Positions 1 through 6,232 of a stretch of DNA of 6,895 nucleotides are shown one piece after another. How positions within the stretch are numbered: the stretch's first letter is position 1; every line of letters starts with the position of its first letter. The notes beneath the pieces were generated by a model, which saw nothing but the letters and a program-made list of their open reading frames with translations, did not search any database and had not been told where the DNA came from. The position numbers and the translations under genes were made by a program. The stretch is taken from positions 1 through 6,895 of the forward strand of contig DXLO01000066.1 in assembly GCA_019414665.1 (NCBI GenBank). Reading direction: 5' to 3'. The stretch comes from Bacteroides sp. GTDB taxonomy: Bacteria; Bacteroidota; Bacteroidia; Bacteroidales; Bacteroidaceae.

Positions 1-771
1 ATGAAAAAGATCGTTTTTGAAAAAGACATTACGCTATATAAAGCCGATTGCCTTGAAGTAATGCCTCTTCTCCCAGAATCAAGTATTGATTTAGTTCTAT
101 GCGACCCACCTTTTGGAATTACAGCCTCGCAATGGGATAAGATAATACCATTCTCGAAAATGTGGGAGGAGATTAGAAGAGTGAGAAAGGATAATGCGCC
201 TACGGCTTTATTTGGCAGCGAACCGTTCAGCAGCCTTTTACGCTGTGGCAATTTAGCCGAATTTAAATATGACTGGGTATGGGAAAAGTCAAAAGCAAGC
301 AATTTCCTTCTTGCTAAAAAGCAACCTCTAAAAGCGCATGAGCTAATCAGTATCTTTTGTAACGGCAGAACTCCTTATTATCCAATCATGGAGGAAGGTG
401 AGCCTTATGAGAATCGTACAAAGAGAGGAAGTAACTGGACAGGAGTAAACAAGGTACCAAATCCTACATTCAGAAATGAAAACAAAGGAACGAGATACCC
501 ACGAAGTGTGAAATATTTTAAAACTGCGGAATCAGAGGGCAAAACGATTCATGTTAATCAAAAACCAGTCGCATTGTTGAAATATCTGATAAAAACATAC
601 ACGAAAGAGGGTGACACAGTCCTTGATTTTGCCTCTGGAAGCATGAGCACTGCAATCGCCTGTATTCATACGAATAGAAAATGTATTTGTATTGAAAAGG
701 ATGATATGCACTTCTTGCGGGGAGAGGAAAGGATTAGAAATGAATATAATATAAAAAGAAATGTGGAATAA
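1..771 (+). CDS. DNA methyltransferase, beta-type N4-cytosine/N6-adenine family
   Basis: This is a SAM-dependent DNA methyltransferase of 256 aa that probably methylates an exocyclic amino group of adenine or cytosine. The catalytic motif IV, DPPF, is at residues 35-38 near the N-terminus. The SAM-binding region (motif I, about 205-221, starting GDTVLDF) is near the C-terminus, followed by IEK at 231-233. This IV-before-I order is typical of the beta class. The central part, about 85-185, should hold target recognition, and a QKPVALL segment near residue 187 is also typical of the family. Motif I is unusual: it reads ASGSMST where relatives usually have MGSGTT, so one glycine is lost. The reading frame starts at base 1; the N-terminus looks complete, but an upstream extension cannot be excluded. 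The gene is more A+T rich than the tra genes, which suggests separate acquisition. No restriction endonuclease is adjacent in view. The family call is secure; the target base and site are unknown. Confidence 0.9.
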   Translation: MKKIVFEKDITLYKADCLEVMPLLPESSIDLVLCDPPFGITASQWDKIIPFSKMWEEIRRVRKDNAPTALFGSEPFSSLLRCGNLAEFKYDWVWEKSKASNFLLAKKQPLKAHELISIFCNGRTPYYPIMEEGEPYENRTKRGSNWTGVNKVPNPTFRNENKGTRYPRSVKYFKTAESEGKTIHVNQKPVALLKYLIKTYTKEGDTVLDFASGSMSTAIACIHTNRKCICIEKDDMHFLRGEERIRNEYNIKRNVE

Positions 772-803
772 TCCTGGTGATTAACTGATTGAAACACATT
801 GAG

Positions 804-819
804 TATTAAAAGATTAATA
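804..819. repeat. AT-rich inverted repeat upstream of the tra block
   Basis: TATTAA at 804-809 and TTAATA at 814-819 are perfect inverted copies separated by AAGA. They lie in the 68-base gap between the first methyltransferase and the DUF5045-like gene, about 20 bases before its ATG. This gap is the likeliest place for an internal promoter or operator of the tra genes, but I see no convincing Bacteroides -7 box (TAnnTTTG). All six pairs are A-T, so it may be chance. Confidence 0.3.
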
Positions 820-839
820 ACAAATAACCGAAAGTAAAT

Positions 840-1610
840 ATGGACAGAATACTCTTACTCGTGACGGTTACAATAATTGCAACCACGGCGGCAAAGGCAC
901 AATCCGTGACCTATAACCACGATTCGCCGAAACAAAACCAAGTAACAGTAATGGAAACCGGTACGGGAGCACTCTCGCCCGACCTCTACTATTCCATACT
1001 GCACAACAAGTATAAGAAGTCGGCAGCAGTCAAGAACAAACTGTCATTCCGCACACTGGCGGGCGTCAACCTATACAACCAAACGGACGAAGCTGAAGCC
1101 ATCGACTCGGCATTGGTGAGCCGGGCAAAGATAGAAGCCTTGAACGTGGCTGACCGTCAAGCGGACATCGCATGGGTCGCTGAAGGCGATAAGGTCAACG
1201 GACAGATGGTACGGTTCAAACGAAACATAGACCGCATCTTGCCTGTCGGGGGGACACCGGAGGATAAAGACAGATGGACGGAATATTACCATATCTACCA
1301 GTGCGCCATTGATGCAACGAAAGATGCCTATATGCCCAACGCACAGCGGAAGAAAGAGTATCTGCGCATCTACGAGGATATAACTCGACAGAACGAAATC
1401 CTTGTCGGCTACCTTGCCAAACGGCAGAATACTACGATAACAAGTACGCTACTGAATGCTACCGCTGACCGTACTCTGGATAAGGAGAGTATTGTCCGCG
1501 ATGCGGTGAACCGATGGCACGAATCGCGCTTTGCCGTGCGCGGCCCGCAATCAGGCAATAACACGGGTGGCAACGGCGACGGAGATGAAACAGTAAACAA
1601 AGGGAACTGA
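840..1610 (+). CDS. Secreted conjugation-region protein, DUF5045-like
   Basis: This 256 aa protein is probably exported. Residues 1-20 form a signal peptide with a short charged start, a hydrophobic core (about 4-16) and a likely cleavage site after AKA at 18-20. The mature part is mostly polar and looks helical (about 45-235), with many Arg, Lys, Asp and Tyr residues. The end, about 238-250, is a Gly/Asn/Asp-rich tail. It resembles proteins labelled DUF5045 that lie beside traJ in Bacteroidales conjugative elements; this is recalled family knowledge and was not searched. It stands directly before TraJ with a 14-base gap, the slot taken by TraI in CTnDOT-type elements. A periplasmic role in assembling the type IV secretion channel is inferred from context. 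The ATG at 840 is chosen because it opens the signal peptide; an A-rich leader precedes it. No catalytic motif is visible. Confidence 0.75.
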   Translation: MDRILLLVTVTIIATTAAKAQSVTYNHDSPKQNQVTVMETGTGALSPDLYYSILHNKYKKSAAVKNKLSFRTLAGVNLYNQTDEAEAIDSALVSRAKIEALNVADRQADIAWVAEGDKVNGQMVRFKRNIDRILPVGGTPEDKDRWTEYYHIYQCAIDATKDAYMPNAQRKKEYLRIYEDITRQNEILVGYLAKRQNTTITSTLLNATADRTLDKESIVRDAVNRWHESRFAVRGPQSGNNTGGNGDGDETVNKGN

Positions 1611-1624
1611 AAAAACAAAAACGT

Positions 1625-2758
1625 ATGGCAGACGGAAATATACTCTCGGATTTCGGTATTAATATCCTTGAAGAAGAAATTGACGATGTGATTTTTCAAA
1701 CGAACGAGTTCCTGACTGATGCGACTTTTACCGGCTCGCAGGGACCGTTCTGGTGGATACTACAAATGTGCATGGCACTGGCTGCCCTGTTCGCTATTGT
1801 GATGGCAGCGGGAATGGCGTACAAGATGATGGTGAAACATGAGCCACTGGATGTGCTGAAGCTGTTCCGTCCTTTGGCTGTTTCAATCATCCTCTGTTGG
1901 TGGTATCCGCCAGCAGACACGGGTATGGCTGGCAGTGGGAGCAGTTGGTGTTTCCTTGACTTCCTGTCTTACATCCCGAACTGCATCGGCTCGTACACGC
2001 ATGACCTGTACGAGGCAGAAGCCACCCAAATAGCGGACAAATTCGAGGAAGTGCAGCAACTTATCCATGTACGTGACACGATGTACCAAAGCTTACAAGC
2101 ACAGGCAGATGTCGCTCACACGGGTACCTCCGACCCGAACCTGGTAGAAGCGACCATGGAACAAACCGGAGTGGACGAAGTGACGAAGATGGAGAAAGAC
2201 GCAGCCGAACTGTGGTTTACCTCACTGACGGCAGGAGTCATCGTAGGTATCGACAAAATCATCATGCTTATCGCTCTGATTGTGTATCGTATCGGATGGT
2301 GGGCGACCATCTATTGCCAGCAAATCCTACTGGGCATGTTAACAATATTCGGACCTATACAATGGGCGTTCTCGCTGTTGCCCAAATGGGAAGGTGCATG
2401 GGCGAAGTGGCTTATAAGGTATCTGACAGTACATTTCTATGGTGCAATGCTCTACTTCGTCGGCTTCTATGTGCTACTGTTATTCGACATTGTACTGTGC
2501 ATACAGGTAGAAAACCTGACGGCAATCACAGCAAGCGAACAGACAATGGCGGCCTACTTGCAAAACAGCTTCTTCTCCGCCGGCTACTTGATGGCGGCAA
2601 GTATCGTGGCACTGAAATGCCTAAACCTCGTGCCGGACTTGGCAGCATGGATGATACCTGAAGGCGACACGGCCTTCTCTACACGGAACTTTGGAGAAGG
2701 TGTGGCGCAGCAGGCCAAAATGACGGCTACGGGCGGTATCGGCTCGATGATGAGATAA
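1625..2758 (+). CDS. traJ: Conjugative transposon protein TraJ, VirB6-like
   Basis: This is a 377 aa polytopic inner-membrane protein of the conjugative type IV secretion system, thought to play the VirB6-like role in the DNA channel. Hydrophobic segments lie at about 42-68, 82-95, 200-222, 226-251, 270-293 and 315-335. A large hydrophilic stretch, about 125-195, separates the second and third segments. The aromatic-rich GWW at 224-226 and the segment around 240-262 (GPIQWAFSLLP, then WAKW) match my memory of the Bacteroidales TraJ family. Residues 340-377 form a polar tail. The gene follows the DUF5045-like gene by 14 bases. Its TAA stop overlaps the ATG of the next possible start by one base (TAATG), so translation of the two may be coupled. 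Length and context fit the family. The assignment is firm; the number of spans is estimated by eye. Confidence 0.9.
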   Translation: MADGNILSDFGINILEEEIDDVIFQTNEFLTDATFTGSQGPFWWILQMCMALAALFAIVMAAGMAYKMMVKHEPLDVLKLFRPLAVSIILCWWYPPADTGMAGSGSSWCFLDFLSYIPNCIGSYTHDLYEAEATQIADKFEEVQQLIHVRDTMYQSLQAQADVAHTGTSDPNLVEATMEQTGVDEVTKMEKDAAELWFTSLTAGVIVGIDKIIMLIALIVYRIGWWATIYCQQILLGMLTIFGPIQWAFSLLPKWEGAWAKWLIRYLTVHFYGAMLYFVGFYVLLLFDIVLCIQVENLTAITASEQTMAAYLQNSFFSAGYLMAASIVALKCLNLVPDLAAWMIPEGDTAFSTRNFGEGVAQQAKMTATGGIGSMMR

Positions 2759-2787
2759 TGATAAACCTAATATTAAATATCCAAAAG

Positions 2788-3177
2788 ATGAATGTACAAC
2801 AGAAAATTGAGAAATGGTGCAGGAACGAGCGTTTCGTGCACTATGCAAATGAACGCATAAGCGAAGAACTCGTTTATGCACCTAACCACCGAATTGATCC
2901 GGAATATGAAGAACTGGACGAAGCCATTACATGGGACAACCGATATATTGTCCCTATGATGACTTACCTTACCTATCGTCTGCAACTGGTCAAATTGCAG
3001 AAAAATGCCAAGAATCGAAACCGCCGTGTCTGGTGGATATTCGTGCATGTAATCATGCGGGAAGATTACACACAGCTTTTTGACGGGAAGTTCGAAAAAT
3101 TTCTGACGGAGTTGCATGATACAGTCATGACAATGTTACATGACGAATACACACGATTGTCTAACAAGAAAAAATAA
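2788..3177 (+). CDS. Hypothetical protein between TraJ and TraK
   Basis: I do not recognise this protein. From the ATG at 2788 it has 129 aa; an in-frame ATG at 2758 would give 139 aa and overlap the traJ stop as TAATG. I prefer 2788 because the extra ten residues are an AT-rich, hydrophobic stretch (INLILNI), while MNVQQKIEKW looks like a normal N-terminus. The upstream start cannot be excluded. The protein is charged and probably mostly helical, rich in Tyr, Trp, Glu and Arg. It has no signal peptide and no clear membrane span; a short hydrophobic run, VWWIFVHVIM, sits at about 81-90 after a basic patch at 72-80. It is likely cytoplasmic or peripherally bound to the membrane. It ends 6 bases before traK, so it is very probably expressed with the channel genes. 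An insertion at this position is not part of the traJ-traK order I know from CTnDOT. Confidence 0.8.
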   Translation: MNVQQKIEKWCRNERFVHYANERISEELVYAPNHRIDPEYEELDEAITWDNRYIVPMMTYLTYRLQLVKLQKNAKNRNRRVWWIFVHVIMREDYTQLFDGKFEKFLTELHDTVMTMLHDEYTRLSNKKK

Positions 3178-3183
3178 AGGTAT

Positions 3184-3798
3184 ATGGTCATCAAACATTT
3201 GGAGAATAAAATCCGACTGGTGGGCATCATCTGCACTGCTTTTCTTGCAGGGTGTATCATCATCAGCGTATCAAGTATCTGGACTGCCCGGACAATGGTG
3301 ACGGACGCGCAGAAAAAGGTGTATGTGCTGGACGGAAATGTACCTATACTCGTAACCCGCACGACGATGGACGAAACACTGGACGTGGAGGCCAAGAGCC
3401 ACGTAGAAATGTTCCACCATTACTTTTTTACTCTCGCACCGGACGACAAATACATCCGCTATACGATGGAAAAAGCGATGTACCTGGTCGATGAGACGGG
3501 ACTGGCACAGTACAATACCCTCAAGGAAAAGGGATTTTACTCCAATATATTGGGTACGAGCGCGGTGTTCTCGATATTCTGTGACAGTATCTCCTTTGAC
3601 AAAAAGAATATGGAGTTCACCTACTATGGTCGGCAGCGAATCGAGCGCCGGAGTAATATCCTGATGCGCGAACTGGTTACGGCAGGGCAACTTAAACGTG
3701 TGCCGAGAACGGACAATAATCCGCATGGACTGCTCATAGTAAACTGGCGCACATTGCTGAACAAAGATATCGAGCAAAAAACAAAGAGTAACTATTAA
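3184..3798 (+). CDS. traK: Conjugative transposon protein TraK, VirB8-like
   Basis: This 204 aa bitopic inner-membrane protein is the VirB8-like scaffold component of Bacteroidales conjugation systems. It has a short cytoplasmic N-terminus, one membrane span at about 12-34 and a periplasmic domain from about 38 to 200. The order, size and motifs fit TraK: LDGNVPILV at about 49-57, a HVEMFHHYFFTLAP block at 73-86, DKYI at 88-91, and a C-terminal HGLLIVNWR at 181-189. Family members commonly end with a similar HG-hydrophobic-W strand. The ATG at 3184 lies 6 bases after the preceding stop, with AAGG just upstream, a weak ribosome binding site. It is followed after 12 bases by the TraL-like gene. 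It is expected to dimerise and to contact TraJ and TraM in the assembled channel; this comes from the general VirB8 model and not from this sequence. Confidence 0.92.
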   Translation: MVIKHLENKIRLVGIICTAFLAGCIIISVSSIWTARTMVTDAQKKVYVLDGNVPILVTRTTMDETLDVEAKSHVEMFHHYFFTLAPDDKYIRYTMEKAMYLVDETGLAQYNTLKEKGFYSNILGTSAVFSIFCDSISFDKKNMEFTYYGRQRIERRSNILMRELVTAGQLKRVPRTDNNPHGLLIVNWRTLLNKDIEQKTKSNY

Positions 3799-3810
3799 AT
3801 CACCAAAGAT

Positions 3811-4182
3811 ATGAATATCAAAGGATTCAAACGGATGTTGTTCGGCGAGAAGATGCCGGACAAAGATGACCCGCAGTACAAGGAACGCTACGAGCGAGAG
3901 GTGCAGGCCGGGCATAAATTCGCCAAGGCGACACGCATCGACCAAGCGGCGGCCAAGGTGCAGGGCTTTGCCAACGCACACCGGACGCTGTTTCTGGTCA
4001 TCGTCTTTACATTCGTCATCGGAGCTTTCGTATGGAACGCCTACCGCTTGGTAACTGTGTACAGACACAGTCCGGTAAGTCGCACGGCGACGGAAAAGCA
4101 GGATTCAGTGCTTCGGGAACGGCACAAGCTGTTGCAGGAAGTCGAAATAAGGGAACATAAAAACAGAGGGGACAAACCATAG
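3811..4182 (+). CDS. Small single-span protein in the TraL position
   Basis: This 123 aa protein has one hydrophobic span at about 58-77, within FLVIVFTFVIGAFVW. A long charged N-terminal part (1-57) precedes it, rich in Lys, Arg, Asp and Glu. A polar C-terminal tail (about 85-123) follows, with repeated Arg, Glu and Lys that may be helical. The N-terminus has no signal peptide, so the first part is probably cytoplasmic. Its place between TraK and TraM is that of TraL in CTnDOT-type elements. The TraL proteins I remember are shorter and have a shorter N-terminal part, so this is either a divergent TraL or a replacement. The gene is 12 bases after traK and 14 bases before the embedded methyltransferase, and is clearly part of the operon. 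Function is inferred from position; the single span is seen directly. Confidence 0.8.
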   Translation: MNIKGFKRMLFGEKMPDKDDPQYKERYEREVQAGHKFAKATRIDQAAAKVQGFANAHRTLFLVIVFTFVIGAFVWNAYRLVTVYRHSPVSRTATEKQDSVLRERHKLLQEVEIREHKNRGDKP

Positions 4183-4196
4183 TAAAAAGAGTACTT

Positions 4197-4679
4197 ATGA
4201 ATACACGGCTTGAAAAATCAGTCCGTTCGTCAGACGAATGGTACACGCCAAAGGAGATACTGGACGCATTGGGCAAATTCGACCTTGACCCTTGCGCTCC
4301 CATCCATCCGTTGTGGCCGACTGCCGAGGTCATGTATGACCAGAACATAGATGGGTTGTCCCAGATATGGGAAGGGCGTGTGTGGCTCAATCCTCCCTAT
4401 TCGCGTCCTCTTATCGAGCTATTCGTCCGGAAATTGGCAGAACATGGCAACGGCATTGCATTATTATTCAACCGTTGCGATTCCAAAATGTTTCAGGACG
4501 TCATCTTTCCAAAAGCGACGGGAATGAAATTCCTACGCCACCGCATCCGATTCTACCGACCAGGCGGAGCACGAGGTGACTCTCCCAGTCGCGGTAGCAT
4601 CCTATTAGCTTTCGGAGAAGACAACGCAGAGATACTGAGAAATTGTGCCATTGAAGGCAAATATGTACAACTCAATTAA
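4197..4679 (+). CDS. Phage N-6-adenine DNA methyltransferase, Dam-like
   Basis: This 160 aa protein matches the small phage-type N-6-adenine methyltransferase family (Pfam Dam, DNA N-6-adenine-methyltransferase). It should transfer a methyl group from SAM to adenine in DNA. The visible motifs are DEWYTP at 13-18, DLDPCAP at 29-35 (likely SAM-binding side), and the catalytic motif NPPYSR at 65-70. A conserved-looking strand, GIALLFNRCDSKMFQ, sits around residues 87-105, and FYRPGG near 120-125. The length is normal for the family. There is no separate target recognition domain and no nuclease nearby. The gene sits inside the tra operon, 14 bases after the TraL-like gene and 10 bases before traM. 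Its base composition is close to that of the tra genes and unlike that of the first methyltransferase, so it has probably been resident for some time. The family call is strong; its target sequence and biological role are unknown. Confidence 0.92.
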   Translation: MNTRLEKSVRSSDEWYTPKEILDALGKFDLDPCAPIHPLWPTAEVMYDQNIDGLSQIWEGRVWLNPPYSRPLIELFVRKLAEHGNGIALLFNRCDSKMFQDVIFPKATGMKFLRHRIRFYRPGGARGDSPSRGSILLAFGEDNAEILRNCAIEGKYVQLN

Positions 4680-4689
4680 AAGATGTATA

Positions 4690-5835
4690 ATGAAGATATT
4701 GGAGAAAATCAATTTTCGCCAGCCGAAATATATGCTTCCCGCCATCCTTTATTTCCCCCTGCTCGGCACGTCTTATTTCATCTTCGACCTGTTTCAGACA
4801 GAAACGATAGAAATACAAGACAAGGCGTTGCAGACGACGGAGTTCCTAAACCCCGAATTGCCGGGGGCACAGATCAAGGACGATGGCATAGGCAGCAAAT
4901 ACGAGAATATGGCGAAATCATGGGGTAAGATACAAGACTACTCCGCTGTAGATAACATAGACCGGGAAGAACCCGATAAAAACAAGGAAGAGTATGAATC
5001 GAAATACACGCAGGACGACATCGACCTGCTCACGGAAGAACAACAGGAAAAAGCTGCGGCAGCGGAAATTGCCTCTGCCAAGACACGAGAACAGGAAGCA
5101 CTTGCCGAACTGGAGAAAGCACTCGCAGAGGCGAGACTGAGAGGGCAAAACGCGACTGTACCCCCGGCAGAAACGGACACGGCCAACATTGCTCCACCAC
5201 AAGGAGCAGCAGCCTCCGGAACCATCAACGAAGAGAGCCGGGCTGTGAAAACGCCATCAGCGGACGAACCGCCCAGCGAGGTGGTACGCAAGGTGAAGAC
5301 AACCTCGGACTACTTTAACACACTGTCGAAGAATGTCCGTGAACCGAAACTCATCCAAGCCATCATTGACGAGAACATCAAAGCGGTGGACGGCTCGCGC
5401 GTGAGGTTGCGCCTGCTTGACGATGTGGAGATTGGCGAGTGTGTGATAGCAAGGGGAACATACCTGTACGCTACGGTAAGCGGATTCTCATCCGGGCGCG
5501 TGAAAGGTAATATCAGCAGCATCCTCGTGAATGACGAATTGGTGAAAGTGAGTCTCTCACTCTATGATACAGATGGCATGGAGGGGCTGTATGTGCCCAA
5601 CAGCCAATTCCGGGAAACGAGCAAGGATGTAGCAAGCGGGGCAATGTCGGGCAATATGAACATGAGTATGGGAAGTACAACAGGAAACAGCCTTGCACAA
5701 TGGGGGATGCAGGCGGTGAACAATGCCTACCAGAAAACAAGCAATGCCATTAGCAAAGCTATCAAGAAAAACAAAGTCAAGTTGAAATACGGAACTTTCG
5801 TGTATTTAGTGAACGGACAGGAAAAAAGGAATTAA
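4690..5835 (+). CDS. traM: Conjugative transposon protein TraM, VirB10-like
   Basis: With the start at 4690 this is a 381 aa protein of the VirB10-like TraM family, which links the inner membrane to the outer-membrane core of the type IV channel. It has a short cytoplasmic N-terminus (1-14), one membrane span at about 15-35, and a long charged periplasmic linker. That linker includes an Ala/Glu-rich probable coiled coil at about 115-152 and a Pro/Ala/Thr-rich stretch at 155-200. The C-terminal domain, about 219-378, has VRLRLLDD near 238-245, GTYLYATVSGF at 256-266 and KLKYGTFVYLV at 364-374, all like TraM. A Gly/Met/Asn/Ser-rich loop lies at 316-335. In-frame ATGs at 4645 and 4663 would overlap the upstream methyltransferase; 4690 puts the membrane span at the normal distance from the start and leaves a 10-base gap. 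The family call is firm; the exact start is a judgement. Confidence 0.92.
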   Translation: MKILEKINFRQPKYMLPAILYFPLLGTSYFIFDLFQTETIEIQDKALQTTEFLNPELPGAQIKDDGIGSKYENMAKSWGKIQDYSAVDNIDREEPDKNKEEYESKYTQDDIDLLTEEQQEKAAAAEIASAKTREQEALAELEKALAEARLRGQNATVPPAETDTANIAPPQGAAASGTINEESRAVKTPSADEPPSEVVRKVKTTSDYFNTLSKNVREPKLIQAIIDENIKAVDGSRVRLRLLDDVEIGECVIARGTYLYATVSGFSSGRVKGNISSILVNDELVKVSLSLYDTDGMEGLYVPNSQFRETSKDVASGAMSGNMNMSMGSTTGNSLAQWGMQAVNNAYQKTSNAISKAIKKNKVKLKYGTFVYLVNGQEKRN

Positions 5836-5847
5836 AACGATGATGAC

Positions 5848-6183
5848 ATGGAAACAGATTTATCAGAATATCACAAAGGTACGGATGGGCTTTATTATGC
5901 GGACTATATAGCCCCAAATAAAGCCGAAACATTTATCGGAAAACTTGTGAGTACCGAATGGTGGCATCACAGAGGGCAGTTTGCCCTAATATGCAACTTC
6001 CGAACAGAAGACAGACGGAGGATTGCCTTATTCGCTTTTCAAAAACATACCGGTTTTTACGGACCAAGATACGGGAATGTTAATTTCAAAACAGTGGAGA
6101 AGGGCACTCTTTGGCAATGTGAAATCCAAATGACCCGGACGAGACGTTGTACTTGGGCGCGTGCCAGGCAGATAAAGAAATGA
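5848..6183 (+). CDS. Hypothetical 111 aa protein downstream of TraM
   Basis: I do not recognise this protein. It has 111 aa, no signal peptide and no membrane span, so it is probably cytoplasmic. It looks like a small, mainly beta-strand protein: alternating hydrophobic and polar residues run from about 28 to 94, with an aromatic WWHH at 38-41 and GFYGPRYGN at 69-77. The last 17 residues hold seven basic ones (Arg 97, 99, 100, 105, 107 and Lys 110, 111), which would suit nucleic acid binding, though this is only inferred. It starts 12 bases after traM, where traN would be expected in a CTnDOT-like order, but it is far too short for TraN and unlike it. It is followed by a 49-base gap and the third methyltransferase-like gene, so it may belong to the same accessory insertion. 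Coding is supported by the tight spacing and coherent composition. Confidence 0.7.
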   Translation: METDLSEYHKGTDGLYYADYIAPNKAETFIGKLVSTEWWHHRGQFALICNFRTEDRRRIALFAFQKHTGFYGPRYGNVNFKTVEKGTLWQCEIQMTRTRRCTWARARQIKK

Positions 6184-6232
6184 AGCGAAATAGGGAAAAG
6201 AAATCAATATAAATATTTTTAATCATGTGCCT

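Noticed and set aside
772..839. Search for a Bacteroides promoter (TTTG and TAnnTTTG) before the tra block
   Set aside because: No convincing -7 box is present; transcription may come from upstream of the window.
2212..2661. Plus-strand open frame of 149 aa inside traJ in another frame
   Set aside because: It lies wholly within the coherent TraJ membrane protein and its product lacks any recognisable pattern; it is a shadow frame.
3271..4068. Long minus-strand open frame of 265 aa opposite traK and the TraL-like gene
   Set aside because: It is antisense to two well-supported genes, its product is a low-sense mixture rich in His, Arg and Cys, and it has no family resemblance.
4938..5291. Minus-strand frame rich in Ser and Ala opposite traM
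   Set aside because: The low-complexity composition is the mirror of the Ala/Glu-rich linker of TraM, so it is a codon artefact.
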